From assembly GCA_020310875.1 (NCBI GenBank), contig CM035416.1:10001-74000 (forward strand): a stretch of 64,000 nucleotides of DNA, read 5' to 3'. Origin of the DNA: Ceratopteris richardii. Its lineage: Eukaryota > Streptophyta > Polypodiopsida > Polypodiales > Pteridaceae. The number at the start of each line of letters is the position of its first letter. The stretch's first letter is position 1. The position numbers and the translations under genes were made by a program. The notes under the pieces are model-generated. The model searched no databases, was not told the origin of the DNA, and was given only the letters and a program-made list of their open reading frames with translations. Shown piece after piece: positions 32,915-45,110 of the stretch.

Positions 32915-33417
32915 GGCCAAAAGTAGCTTGCACCGCTTTAACTTTTCAATACCCAAAAGCAAAACCCTCCAACAAGGAGAGAAAATTGACCACAAACACG
33001 GAAGACTTAGGTCCCCCTTCCGATCACATCGAAGCCCAACACTCCTTTTTTAATGGGAAAAAGTATAGGACTTTGAAGAAGGCCACCGCAATATTTCTTT
33101 TTAACTTTTTAAAATCTTCCTCTTTTCTTTAAACAAACACTTGAATTGACCCTTCACGAGCCTGCCACGCGGCCGTCGGGAAGAGAGAGAGAGAGTTCTT
33201 TCGAGGAAAAGAGAAGTACAGCACGGGCCTCGAGGCCCACCGTAGCATCGGGTACCTGCCAGCTGAACACCACTGTCGATCGTGCAAAGCCCTCAGTTGA
33301 ACGCTTAGTTAGCAGCCAATCGCGACCTGGTTTGCTTCACGCCCGCGGTTCTCAAATTCTCGTTTCCCGCCTGAAGCACCGCCTAAACGCCTGCCCGGTT
33401 TCAATCGATCGCACGTG

Positions 33418-33660
33418 TCGCGATAGACCGCATTCGCGCGACAGACGGTTCTCATCAGCCCGCGATAGACGGTTTTAAGGCCACGATAGACGGATTGTCA
33501 GCCCGATAGACGGATTTATGGCCCCGCGATAGACGGTTTTCTTCAGCCCGCGAAAGACGGTTTTTCAGCCCGCGATAGACGGTTTTTCAGCCCACGATGG
33601 GAGGGTCGATCGCGCGACAGACGGTTTCCTTCTCGCGATAGACGCGTTCTCTACGATTGA
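33418..33660. repeat. GATAGACGG minisatellite in LINE 5' UTR
   Basis: About ten to twelve imperfect copies of CGCGATAGACGGTTTT...CAGCCC at about 22-bp spacing, with variants (GACAGACGG, GAAAGACGG), plus one more copy near 33,756. It is GC-rich and placed in the LINE 5' UTR, where tandem repeats often make up the internal promoter. Confidence 0.85.
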
Positions 33661-33929
33661 AGCTCTGTAGATGCGCAATGGTGTTGTACTTCTCCGGATC
33701 TGCAACTGCTAGCAGTTCTGTGTGCCAATCGGACGACAACCAATGGTGGTCGATCGCGCGACAGACGGAATCCTACGCAAGGCTATCTCGCCCAGCAAAG
33801 CTATTTTTGCATGTCGCCAGGCCCAATATGCGTCTGCAATACAGCTCAGCTGATCTGCCTGCGGAGAAGACGATCGCCATAGCATACCTCCTGCATCAAC
33901 ACTCGATCGCCATCATGTGTATAGGTTTT

Positions 33930-33944
33930 CTCCCTAAGAGTATT
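33930..33944. repeat. LINE target-site duplication, right copy
   Basis: CTCCCTAAGAGTATT, identical to 27,555-27,569. Confidence 0.9.
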
Positions 33945-34504
33945 CCTCTCCATCTAGAAGCGCTGGATTGAAGAGTCCATAAGCAATTTACTTTTTATTC
34001 ATAATCGTATTTATTTTAGTAACATTTTTTAAAAATGCATAACTTTTGATGTACCATCCTTATTTTGTTTTGGACAAAGCAATGACACATTTTGCTCCAT
34101 GTTCCATTCATATGTGTGAAGATGTTGAAGAAGGGACCACATCTTTGAAACAATTCCACATGGAATCACCCTTCTAAAATACACAATTCCTCGGAAACCG
34201 TTCCAGTCTTTTGTTCAAAAAAGAGAAAATATCATTTTTGAAGGAATGATAAGGATTGTGGTAGGAGGATGGATAGCGCGCGAAGCCCTAGCCAATTGCT
34301 CGCATCCCCTTCCACGCTGGACATTCTACAGTGCCCACGTTCGGCCACGTAGATGAGCTCGACGACGCTAATCTCTGCGTACTATCTACCCGAGTATCTG
34401 CTCGAACACACGCAGGGAGAGAAAACGAGATCTCCGTCCCCTTTCTCCAACGTAGCGTCTGCCGTAGTTGCTTAGAGCTAATACGTGTTCGTCCTTGTCT
34501 TGAG
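33945..34504 (+). promoter_or_regulatory. HEMA upstream region (promoter and 5' UTR, unresolved)
   Basis: 560 bp between the LINE target site and the HEMA ATG. The left half is AT-rich and the right half (34,270-34,504) is GC-richer, as for a 5' UTR. The frame of exon 1 is open back to 34,331 but has no earlier ATG. No convincing TATA box or named element is claimed. Confidence 0.4.
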
Positions 34505-36797
34505 ATGGCATTCGTGAAGAACACAGTCTTCTCGGCAGATGACTGCTCGGGTCTCAATTATAGTTCATGTCCATTCCCAAGAGCCTGCAGTCTAACCAAT
34601 GCAGGCTCACTTCCTACCCCTTGTCGCAGTCGCCCCAGTGTCAGCGTTCGGGCAAGTGGTAATGTTTCTCAATTACCGTCGAGCCACATTGCAAAAGTTT
34701 CGAGTGTTGCAGCCCTTGAGCAACTCAAGAATTCTTCTCTGAATCGTGAGTCTCTTTCCAAGATATTGCCTTCATGTTGTTAGTTAGGGTTGGAGAGATG
34801 GATGCTTTCTTACATGATTTGGGACAATCATATCCGGTCTTTGCAGGATACACTAAGGAGAAAAGTAGCATTCTCGTGCTTGGACTAAGTGTGCACAATG
34901 CGCCGGTTGAAATGCGTGAGAAGCTTGCCATTCCAGAGGCAGAGTGGCCACGGGCCATTGCTGAGCTGTGTGAGCTGCCTCACATCGAGGAGGCCGGAGT
35001 CCTTAGCACTTGCAATCGGATGGAAATCTACGTGGTGGCACTATCCTGGCATCGGGGAGTGAGGGAGGTCACCGAGTGGATGACTAAGGTCGGCATTTGT
35101 TGAACAGTGACACTATGGTGGCACTTTTGGAGCACTTTGTGTATGTGCGAGACTCAATTTAGGACTTTCCTTTAGAAAAAGATGTCGCTTGAAATCCTAC
35201 CTTAAGGGCGGCAGATCATGACTGCTTGCACAAAAAACTACAATCTAAACTTCTGGGCAGAATAATTGAAAGATGTATTGAAGCCGGAGTGAAAGTGTGT
35301 ATCAGATGTGTCCATATCACTAAGAATAAATAAGCGTAAAAGCCTGAGGAGACCTGTTGTCTTGTATGATGATGCGCACATGTGTAATATCTTAGTATGT
35401 CCAGTATTATTGGATCTTGCGCTCATTTGCATGTAACATGTTTTACAGCCCTGATACATAAATGGCGTCATATATAATCCTGCTAAGTACGCGCGTAGAA
35501 GAGGTTGAAGAAAGCTTTATATCGGCCTACCTTTAGAAATTGATTTGTGTGTTCATCTAAAGGTCTGAAAGACATTGCATATGATTATTTTTTATCTCCT
35601 GCAGTGGATGTCACCTTGTAAAGTATTAAAGATTATCCTCATATGCCTTTATCGAATGTTTCGCAGGCAAGTGGAATACCAATCGGTGATCTCAGACAGC
35701 ATCTATTTATTTTAAGGGATAGAGATGCGACCCAGCACCTACTTAGAGTTGCATCTGGCCTTGATTCACTTGTTTTGGGAGAGGGTCAGATCCTTGCCCA
35801 GGTGAAGCAGGTTTATAAGGTTGGACAGACAGCAGTAGGCTTTGGAAGAAACCTTACAGGCCTGCTGAAACAAGCCATCACTGCTGGTAAACGTGTGCGG
35901 AGTGAGACAAGTATTGCAGCTGGTGCCGTGTCAGTCAGCTCTGCAGCTGTAGAACTGGCAGCAATGAAGCTAAATAATTTTGATTTCTCTCACGCTCGGG
36001 TGCTTATCATAGGTGCAGGCAAAATGTCCAAATTGCTTGTTAAGCACTTGCTTTCGAAGGGCTGCAATAAGATGGTGGTTGTAAACCGTACAGAGCAGAG
36101 GGTTTTAGATCTTCAAGAAGAGTTTCCAGAGGCAGATCTCCTTTTTCAGCCATTGTCTGCCATGCTGGAATGCACTGGCAATGCAGATCTTGTCTTTACT
36201 AGTACAGCATCTGATAGCCCTCTCTTCTTCAAGGAGTCAGTTGAGAAGTTACCACCTGCAGGAGCTGGCGCAAATGGTGTGAGGCATTTCATTGACATCT
36301 CAGTCCCACGAAATGTTTCAGCATGTGTTGGGGAGGTAAATAACACTAGACTGTATAATGTTGATGACCTGAAGGAGGTAGTAGCTGCTAATAAGGAGGA
36401 GCGACGCCGGAAAGCAATGGAGGCTCAGGTCATCATAGAGGAGGAACTAAGAAACTTTGAGGCTTGGAGAGACTCCCTGGAGACTGTTCCAACCATCAAG
36501 AAGCTGCGTGCTTATGCAGAAAACATTCGAATTAATGAGCTAGATAAGTGCCTCAGTAAGATGGGTGAAGACCTGCCAAAGAAGAACAAAAAGCTTGTGG
36601 AGGATCTCAGCAGGGGTATAGTGAACAAGCTCCTGCATGGACCCATGACACACTTGAGATGCGATGGGACTGACAGCAGGACTGTGAGTGAGACTCTAGA
36701 GAACATGCAAGCCCTAGAGAGAATGTTCAATCTCAAGTCAGATTTATCATCTTTTGAGCAACAATTGAGAGCGAAGACTGAAAAGCTCCAACAGTGA
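34505..36797 (+). CDS. Glutamyl-tRNA reductase, plastid (3 exons, 537 aa)
   Basis: It reduces Glu-tRNA(Glu) to glutamate-1-semialdehyde with NADPH, the first committed step of plastid tetrapyrrole (chlorophyll and heme) synthesis. Exons are 34,505-34,745, 34,847-35,088 and 35,667-36,797. Both introns are GT-AG (101 and 578 bp), and the Arg codon split across intron 1 restores NRYTKEKSS. Residues 1 to about 50 form a Ser-rich transit peptide (SVSVRAS near its end). The catalytic-domain motif is STCNRMEIY with nucleophile Cys136. [17 protein letters not shown] follows, then the NADPH-binding motif GAGKM (277-281) and the C-terminal helical dimerisation domain ending in [13 protein letters not shown]. 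Length and all key residues fit a functional plant HEMA protein. In angiosperms the enzyme is controlled by light, heme and FLU, but no such control can be read here. Confidence 0.95.
34746..34846 (+). other. HEMA intron 1
   Basis: 101-bp GT-AG intron in phase 1 (GTGAGT donor, TTTGCAG acceptor). The acceptor joins C to GA to give the Arg that precedes YTKEKSS. Confidence 0.88.
35089..35666 (+). other. HEMA intron 2
   Basis: 578-bp phase-0 intron, donor GTCGGC after ACTAAG, acceptor TTTCGCAG before GCAAGTGGA. Splicing joins TEWMTK to ASGIPIGDL, the expected protein order. AT-rich, with no feature inside. Confidence 0.88.
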
Positions 36798-37449
36798 TGT
36801 TTACCTTCATTGCAAGCAACATTAGGCCTTGTGGATATGTGTGAAGCCATTTCATTATGAGTAGGTGTTCTTCAGTTCAGCCTGTGACCATTCAGGAAAG
36901 AACTTGATGAAAGGTTATTGTAATTAGAGTCAATAAGAGGCCTTCACATCACTCTGCTAGGCCCAATTTTTTTTTTCCCACATTATCGATTGTATGGGAA
37001 CCGATATTGAAAATATCACTACTGTACTATATTTCTGACATCAATTAGCAAGTTATTACTGGGCACACTTCACCTGTGTACTTGGTTCTGTGTTTCATGC
37101 AGGCATTGAGGTTCTTAGCGTTGTTGTCCATTCTTTGTTTTAGTATATGTGCAGTTTCAAACATCTCTAGACTGTGTCCTCAAAAGCTACATGTAGAAGA
37201 CGTCTGCACATGCTATTTGAGCGACATGTTCAGGCTGATCCTGCAGGATCTGGATCATAAGAGGTTACACTGGGACCACTCAAGTGGCTGAATGCAGGTA
37301 CAGATTATAGCGGATGATAACTTGGTGTTGGCAGTTTCACCAGTCTATGGTTGGAGGCTCAACCACCTGCAGGTGAAGTTTCTCCCTCCCTAAAGGATAT
37401 GATGTTCATGAGTGACATATACGAAGTTTCTGTTTAATATATGTGCACG
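36798..37449 (+). other. HEMA 3' flank, no further gene seen
   Basis: Probably HEMA 3' UTR at its start. No canonical AATAAA was picked out. A small open frame at 37,076-37,291 has no recognisable homology and is not called as a gene. Confidence 0.4.
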
Positions 37450-37610
37450 CTTCTTTTTTTTTTATGGAAGTCCAATCATTGAGATCCACTCTTCCGGATT
37501 AGTTTGAATTGTCTGAAAGTACAGTGAAAGGCCTGCATCGCACCTATGGGACCCCCTAACCCCACAAAGCAGGGGTTGGATGCCTAGCAACTACTAGGAT
37601 ACAGAGCCCG
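37450..37610 (-). mobile_element. LINE 3'-end relic
   Basis: It has a T-run (37,453-37,463), then GGAAGTCC, and further on GGGACCCCCTAACCCCACAAAGCAGGGG in two blocks. These correspond to the T-run, GGAAGTTC, and GGGACCCCCCAAATCCCACAAAGCAGGGG of the 3' UTR of the full LINE at 27,570-27,700. This is a diverged, 5'-truncated relative on the minus strand. Its right border is unclear. Confidence 0.6.
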
Positions 37611-39230
37611 AAGACCAACTAAGGTAGACACTAGGAAGGGATGGAAGAGGTTAGAGATACTAAGAACAACATATGTCTTATCCCTTGGGGGAATTGCCTT
37701 ACACTGCGAAATCCATGAGAATGTAAGCTTCTCCCACGAGTGCATTACATAGTTGCTTCAGTTGTATTGAGCGTAGATCATATCTTCACTTCTACAGGTC
37801 CAAACAAATTTCAATATGATTACCTTTTTGTGTTGCTTCCTCGTATCCGTCCCCTTAAGAAGCCTCAATGAGAACATCTCAAAGTGGGAGACTGCCTACA
37901 AAGTGTCTACTTATTATCTCCCATAATACTTAACCTCCAAACTATCACTCCCATAACAACATCAGAATCTAAGTGACATAAGTCCATATGATGCTTCTTC
38001 TTTGGAGTAATAATATGAAATTTAAGTGTGGAATGCTGAGCTAACTAAAACCTGATCGTAGCTCAAGTGGAGATAATAAACCATGTATTCTCTATAGTAT
38101 AAGAAAAATCACACAAGAAAGTGACTCCAAATCCCTATAGAACTAAATGACAGACTTGCCCTCTTGTCACTCTAGGTGATCCTAACCTTGAGTGTACTCA
38201 CAAGTATTATTTATAACCTAATCTATCATTGTGTCCTATGCAAATCCATCATGTTAGCTCATGTATAACTAATTTTAGGTAGCAGAATGAAATCTCTACA
38301 TGTTACTATCCAAGAAGTCCTTGGTTTGTCGTTTGTAAACTTTCTAGTAAGTTCTATTAGAAGAGTAATTAACTACACTAACACAAAATCTAATATTTTC
38401 TCTTTCCTCTATGACAAAACTTTCCTCTATGAGATTTAGATAATCCATGAATGCCAATCATCCTCATTAGTGCTAAATTATCATCTTCATGGCCAAACAC
38501 CAACTAAGAGATTGAGACTCATACGAGTTAGATTTATCCCTATCTATGAAAAAGCCAAAAGAGAAGTCATCACTTCGCTATAAGTCGCACAAATGTCATT
38601 AGCTAGCTCTTCTCGCCTAGTCAAAGACCAACATTGGAACTAGATATAACCACTTCTCTCCTAAAATCTTTAGGTGAGATTCAAACTAACCACTCTAACT
38701 ATTGGATCTCGTTATTACCTATGATAGGATAGTGCCACTCCTATTTAGGAAACCTAAAGAGTATATAAACTCTCCCTCAAATCTCATCTAAGGAAGAGAG
38801 TTGTAACAGTGGGGTCTTTTCCACTTTCCCTTTCCCTTAAAAGAGACCATGATGAATCCATTTTCTCTACTCATATACATAGGTTCTCCATGTTTCCCTT
38901 CCTAAACAATGGATAATCAAACTCTCAAGTGAAGGAAAACTAGAATGAAAAGTAGAGTCAATGAATCCCTAAGTAATGCCATAGTTGTACTTCTCAAATC
39001 TAATCTATGGAAGAGAGCTCAAATCTAAGCTAAAAGACATTCTCTAGACACCTCTTCTTGTCTAGGAAGAAACATACGCTATTGATGCTTCATGACCATA
39101 GAAGAAGAGTTGTCAAAGGGAAATAATCCCTATCATCCCATACCAAACAATTATGTACTCCTAAAGAGAATTATTGCATGTTCTCTTTTCTATTCACCAA
39201 AGATTTCCTTCCAGTGCACGAAAATGGTGA
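37611..39230. other. AT-rich stretch without recognised gene
   Basis: No ORF of note and no motif recognised. Probably decayed repeat DNA. The left end may continue the LINE relic. Confidence 0.5.
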
Positions 39231-39239
39231 AAAAAGGCT

Positions 39240-39870
39240 CCAAAAGATAACTACTAAAAACTAACTAATAATGATCTACCTAGTAACAACTAGCTAGTAA
39301 CAAGTTAATCACTAACAACTAACCAAGAACCAACTACTTACAAATAGCTAACTAGTAACAAGCTAATTAGTAATAGCTAATTACTAACAAGTAATCCAAA
39401 ATCAACTACTTAGTAATAGCTAATTGATAACAAGCTAATCAATAATAGATAATTACTAACAAGTAACCAAGAACTAGCTACTTAATTGTAGCTAACTAGT
39501 AACAAACTAACTAGTAATAGCTAATTACAAAGAAAACTAACCAAGAACCAGCTACTTAGAAATAGCTAATGAGTAATAAGCTATTATTAATAGTTAATCA
39601 CTAACAACTAACCAAGAACCTGCTACTTAGTAATAGCTAATTGGTAACAAGCTAAATGCTAATGACTAATTACAAACAAATAACCAAAGAATAGCTAAGT
39701 AATAGCTAATTGGTAACAAGCTAAATAGTAATAGATAATCACTAACAACTAACTAAGAACTACCTACTTAGTAATAGCTAATTGGTAACAAGCTAACACC
39801 TTGTAACAACTAACCAAGAACTAACTACTTGATAATAGCTAACTATTAACAAACTAATTAATGACTACTA
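39240..39870. repeat. Degenerate ~70-bp minisatellite rich in AGCTAA and TAGTAAC
   Basis: About eight to nine degenerate units, each built from ACTAACCAAGAACYAGCTACTT-like, AGTAATAGCTAATTGG-like and TAACAAGCTAA-like blocks, with starts near 39,326, 39,389, 39,467, 39,541, 39,611, 39,683, 39,750 and 39,812. Spacing varies between about 62 and 78 bp. Non-coding, G-poor. Confidence 0.8.
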
Positions 39871-39889
39871 ACAACCACATCTTTGTGTA

Positions 39890-41552
39890 ATGTAGATGGA
39901 GCAATTTATATGCTTCAAACAATGCCATCCAATGATAAGTATCCAGCTTTGAAATTTTGAATCATTGAAGTCATATTTTGTTAAGAGATTGAGAGATAGA
40001 TTCACATGCTACATTTATCACATTCAAATGTCATACCCTAAGGATACAATCAATCTCCGACATCAATCAAGCTTTGTTGTGCATAGCTATATTTGTAGTT
40101 GTGACTATTCTATTTGTCAAGTAGGCTAGACATCAAGGTCCAATGCTTCAACAACTACATTAGAGAGTATTCTATGTCCATTTTAGAATGATACCATATT
40201 CCACTGATACAAATGTGTGATGGGTGAGTGCTCTGATTATGGAGTAGCACATTTTAAGTGGTGTATGAGAGAGACTAGCATTGAGGAATATCATATTCTT
40301 GTAAAGATCTTTGAAGATGTTGAGTCAATGTATGAAGGAAAATTTTGTAAAATTGCTAAAGAGGGACATGATTCCTAAAGTTTTAACATGATTATTTGAG
40401 AAAAATCTAAAGAAACTTATCAAGAACGATTTCATTTATTTATGGCAAGAAAATTATTTTAAGAGTGTGTCTCTGAATTTGCAGGTATTGTTTTGGTTTT
40501 AGTGGTTGATTTTGCAAAAAACTGTACATCCCGTGAGCAACATGAAATACAATCTATGCATTGGTGGTCTATACAGATAACTATTTTTGTGCATATCACA
40601 TATTTTCATTTGGAGAGAATTCATAAAAAGGTAATCCACTTCTTCATATCTGATGACAAGCAACATGACACCTTTTTTTGTGCAACATTGTTTCCAATTA
40701 CATTGGCAATGGTTGAGAGAACTAAACCTTGACTTAAGCCAACATTGGGTATGGTCAAATGGTGGAATTTCTCAATTTAAAGATAAATGTCCATTTTACT
40801 TCGTAGGAGGATATCCAAGGCTAATGGGCATGATTATGATAAGGAGCTTCTTTGAGTGGGAAGGGAACATGATGATGTAGGTGCAACTGTGAAAAGGGTG
40901 CTAACCCATGAACGAATTAAACCTGACAGTGCAATGCTGAAGTGTGTTGTAGATATTGTGGATTTTCTTAGGGGACATTTGTCAAGGTCAAAAGGAAAAG
41001 ATGCCACATGAATCTTTTTGGAAGTGAAGATCGACAAAGTGAATAGGGAGAAAGCATGTTATTGTAAGGGGATATCTCAAGTTTGATCTTTGCATTTGGT
41101 TTGTGGCTATTCAAAGCTAGATCGAAATTGCATTCACGTTAGAGAACTAACATGTTATTGCTTCCATTGTATCCAGGGTGAGTGGAAAAGATGTATCAAC
41201 AAAAACCACATTCAAAATTGGGTGTACCATACTTTGACTCCTATCAATGAATCATTTAAAGCAAAAGACTCATCCATTTCCAATTTTAAATTTGAAGGTG
41301 ATGGCAATTATCTATCAGATGCATTGGTAGTGGACGAAAACTTTGCAATCAATGTAGAAGAGGACAATGATGAAGGTGAAAATTTCTATTTATTAAAGTG
41401 CACACAACAATTCACTCTAAAGACTCGAGTGGATGTTTGGAACAATATGATGGATTCAAGAACATATTATGTGGTGGGTTTATTTTATGAAAGACTAGAA
41501 GAAAGTGTCTATAGGTTGTTAGAGACAATACCATCAACTTATATGTATTCCC
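39890..41552 (+). pseudogene. Transposase-like gene relic, 5' part (family not named)
   Basis: Plus-strand frames with several stops and shifts read MHWWSIQITIFVHITY, ISDDKQHDTFF, HWVWSNGGISQFKDK and EHDDVGATVKRVLTHER, then a 165-codon open stretch (41,090-41,587). The pattern W-S-(D/N)-G...QFK followed by H-(G)K/E..D..GA.VKR occurs in an unclassified transposase-like family in plants and animals. I cannot assign a superfamily. The relic is interrupted at 41,552 by a copia element and appears to continue after its target-site copy at 47,100. Confidence 0.55.
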
Positions 41553-42572
41553 TGTTGGACGAGATGGTGGATAGTCTTCAGAGATGAAGTGGTGCTGCAA
41601 CAAGCTGCTTCACACCAGCCAAGGACAAGTGGTGGAGAGTGCAATGGGCTTGTTTAGCTTCCTAATGATCACAAATAATCACCTATGTGATTTGGAACAT
41701 GATCCACTAATCAATGGATCAAAACACATGAGTAGGAAATTGATCCAAGGTCATAGGCTTGCTATTTTAGTCTCTGCACATGTTCAGTATAATGAATAGT
41801 ACCCTTAGCCTTCTAGCAATTAACCAAATTCCTTTTGATGGTATCTAACTAACTTAGATAGCTACCAATCATGAGTAATTTGAATAAAAAAGATAAACTA
41901 CACACTGAGTATGATGTTTAGTAAATCATAGGACTTGCTCGACATTTTTGGGATGCATCAGAGTATAGACGAGAGAGTAAAGATATGATGATATCTCACG
42001 ATTGAGAGAACCAATGATAATGAAATTTTATAACTATAAACTAGACAGTATATTGAACCTATGGTGCTTTAAATCACATCAAATGATCAACCATGCAATG
42101 AGAACAAGATATGAGAAGATCACTATTTTGAAGTAGTCATAGCAGAGAAGTGAAGTAGATATATAATCAAAATGCATGTATTGGATCACATAGAAGTACA
42201 ATATCATTGGCAATATTCTATTGCACAATGTAGGGGTAGTGATTGAGCTATGGAGTGAGCTCTCAAATCACATAGGGTCCCTCTCTATTGCTCTCCAAAA
42301 TCGGGGCATATCACTGAGTCTTTTGAACTACTTTTATAGTTGAGTTTGGAGTCAAGCTTTGAATTCAAAACTTGAATTCTCACCAAAAAGTGAGTCCTAA
42401 ACTATAGGATATATTCTCTCATCAATCATCTATCAAATAACTTGAGATCTGATGTTTCCTAACTCCACGTGGAAGTAAGGCACTTTTACAAGGGTAAAGG
42501 GTAATTGATTTTACAAGGGATTGATCGTATATGACTATATGAGATATATGCTAATTATCCAAGTATGAACAT
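41553..42572 (-). repeat. Copia-1 3' LTR (left), truncated at its inner end
   Basis: Matches the right LTR from TGTTGG to ATTATCCAAGT. The expected inner end (GGGCTTGGACT...CCAACA) and the polypurine tract after it are absent, so this LTR has lost about 30 bp. Confidence 0.85.
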
Positions 42573-42639
42573 GCTTGTTCTTCATTCCTCCTTGATATCC
42601 TGTAAACCAATTATCAATTTGAACCTTTTTATCTTAGTT

Positions 42640-44247
42640 CCATCTAAAGACTTTGTGAGTATATATGCACATTGCAAATGAGTTGATACATAGGATTTTG
42701 AATGTCCTTGCTAAGCAAGCTCTCCCTTACATAATGATAGTGCACTTCAATGTGCTTAGTCCTTGCATGATATACATGATTAACAGCCAAATGAAGCGAA
42801 CTAGTGTTGTCTCCAAAAACCATTGGAGTGTAAGAATGTAACCCCAAATCTGTGTAGAGTTAATTGAGCCACATAGCCTCTTCTGTCGCATTTGCTAAAA
42901 TCTCAATATTCTGACTCTATACATGACAAAGCCATAGTTGGTTGCTTCTTAGATGACCATGATATTAGCTTTGAAGCTCCAAAAGACAAGTATCATGAAG
43001 TGCTCCTCCTATCATCCTTGGAGCCAACCCAATCTGCATCAGAATACATCTTTATGTCCAAATCAGAAGTGAATGGGTAAAACAACCCTTCATTATGGTA
43101 CCCTTTAGATATTTTAGGATCCTCTTGGTAGCTTCCAAAGGAGGTTTCCTTGGTGTATGCATAAACTGGCTTAATGTACGTACTCCATAAGAAATTTCTA
43201 CTCTTGTTAGGGTTGCATAGTTGAGACTCCCAACAAGTTTTTGGTAACCTGTAACATCCTCAAGAAGTTCTCCCTCATGAGAACGAAGCTTATGATTGAG
43301 TTCCATGGGTGTACCTACAATTTTGGTGTTCTCCATCTTGAATTCTATCAATATATCATGAATATACTTTCTCTGAGTAATGAACACACCACAATTTGTA
43401 TACACAAGTTCTAAACCAAGAAAGTTTGTTAACAAACCAAGATCACTGATTTTAAACTCTTTCATCATTTGAGTTTTAACTTGCTTGATGCCATTAACAT
43501 CATTCCTAGTAATGATAATATCATCCACATAGACACATAAGTAACTAACTTCTAAGTTGGTCTTCTTTATGAATAAAGAAGAATCTGCTTTGCTAGCAAC
43601 AAATCCTTGATCCTGCAAATATGTAACTAGCCTATGGTTCCTATAGGAGCTTGCTTTAAACCATAAACTGCCTTCTTTAGCTTGCATACATAACCTGGTT
43701 TGTCCTTATCTTCATACCTTGGTGGTTGAGCCATATACACTTCTTCTGAGATCCATCCATTTAGGAATGCATTCTTAACATCTAACTGATATAGGTTCCA
43801 ATTTTTAAAAGCATCAACACTTACCAAAACCCTAATTGTTGGCATCTTAGCCACAGGTGAAACAATTTCTTCATAATACACTCCATGGGTTTGAGCAAAC
43901 CCCTTTGCCACTAGCCTTGTTTTGTACCTGTTTATAGAACCATCTGGATTTTTCTTGATTTTATATATTCACCTATTTCCTATTACCTTCATGTTAGGCT
44001 TCTTGGGAACCAAATCCCAAGTACTGTTTTCATGAATTGCTTCAACTTCTTCCTGCATGGCTTCTCTCCATTCCTTCTTCGCATAAGCTTCTTCAAATGA
44101 AGAAGTTCCTTCTATCATGGAGTCTTTAGTGATGTACACAAAATGCTTGGTGACTAATGATGTGTCATAGCCATACCTTATGGGCTTTTTGCTCTCCCTT
44201 TGAGATCTCCTGAGTGCTTGATTGGAGGACTCTGGAATGTCTTCCAA
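42640..44247 (-). pseudogene. Copia-1 pol remnant: reverse transcriptase and RNase H
   Basis: Frames broken by stops and shifts read, 5' to 3' on the minus strand: SRRSQRESKKPIRYGYDTS linker, [22 protein letters not shown] and [11 protein letters not shown] of the RT, and CVYVDDIIITRNDVNG with the YVDD site (about 43,510-43,540). Then come TPMELNHKLRSHEGE and the RNase H end VFGDNTSSLHLAVNHVYHARTKHIEVHYH. It is related to, but diverged from, the second copia element. Confidence 0.85.
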
Positions 44248-44551
44248 TTGCTTGAGCTTGATCTTGCCTTTTGAATTCCAAGCCTTGAAGTCATTTTTCT
44301 CTTCATCCTCTAAGTTAACATCTTTTGGTAATTTTGATCTTCTTGAGTGAGAGTTGGAAAATCACTTTCCAAGTCATAAGATTACTTGATCTTCCTGCAA
44401 TCATCTTCAAACCATGAATTATTTTCATAAAAAACTACATCCCTACTAACTATAAACCCTTTGCTAGTGGGATTGTATAACCTATATCCCTTCTAGTTTT
44501 GGTCATCGCCAATGAATATACGCTTTTCAGCTTTTGCATCAAGCTTCATCT

Positions 44552-44770
44552 TTATGCTTCATGAAGTATTATCCATCTATTGTAATCATCTATAAATGAA
44601 ACATAGTACTTTGAAACTGAGATTGATGGTTCTTTGCTAGGACCCCACACATTAGTGTGCACAAGCTCCACGTAGTCTTCATACATGTACCCCTTTTTGT
44701 TGAATGGTTGCCTATGAGCTTTGCCAAACTGGCATGCTCCACATTTGTATATCATATGTTGTTTGGACAC
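44552..44770 (-). pseudogene. Copia-1 GAG-pre-integrase and integrase start remnant
   Basis: Reads MIYKCGACQFGKAHRQPF (zinc-binding region) and ELVHTNVWGPSKEPSIS, where the first catalytic integrase Asp is replaced (HTN instead of HTD). It breaks off after YNRWIILHEA. The next recognisable residues (KAEKRIFIGD) belong past the DDE core, so a large internal deletion is present at about 44,550. Confidence 0.8.
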
Positions 44771-45110
44771 ATTTGGAATGCCAAGGACACTACGATCCCT
44801 GCATATTTGTTGTAGTGTTCTTTCTCATATATGACCTAGCCTTTTATGTCAAATCTCTAATTCAGATAGGGTTTGATCTTTGTAATTGAAGAGTGCAATG
44901 TTTCTGGTGTCTTCAATCTCAAATGTAAAGAGTCTACCAGATTTCTCACCTTTTTCAATCCTCTTGAAGCCTTGTTGAGGGTCTTCCACATATGCTCCAT
45001 GCCTTGTGAGTCTCACCTGTAAGCCTTTCTCAACAATCTATCCAACATTGATTAGGTTTTTTGTTATGGTTAGCACATATAAAACCTTACTTAAGAGGTT
45101 CATGTTACCA

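Larger units (their letters stand above)
27570..33929 (-). mobile_element. Full-length plant L1-type LINE
   Basis: Element of 6.36 kb on the minus strand, flanked by 15-bp target-site duplications. From its 5' end: a 1-kb 5' UTR with a GATAGACGG minisatellite, ORF1 (DUF4283 and CCHC zinc knuckle), ORF2 (APE endonuclease, RT, zf-RVT), a 3' UTR and a short poly(A) tail (T-run at 27,570-27,577). A full-length copy with intact ORF1 and only two nonsense codons in ORF2 suggests a fairly young insertion. Its 5' end faces the HEMA gene. Confidence 0.93.

Noticed and set aside
34331..34504. N-terminal extension of HEMA exon 1
   Set aside because: The frame is open, but there is no ATG before 34,505 and the transit peptide begins naturally there.
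34774..34846. Coding extension of HEMA exon 2 into the preceding 70 bp
   Set aside because: Open frame only. The GT-AG splice restoring NRYTKEKSS fits the family exactly, so this is intron.
41584..41799. 71-codon ORF
   Set aside because: Lies in the copia-1 LTR and is not conserved as coding.
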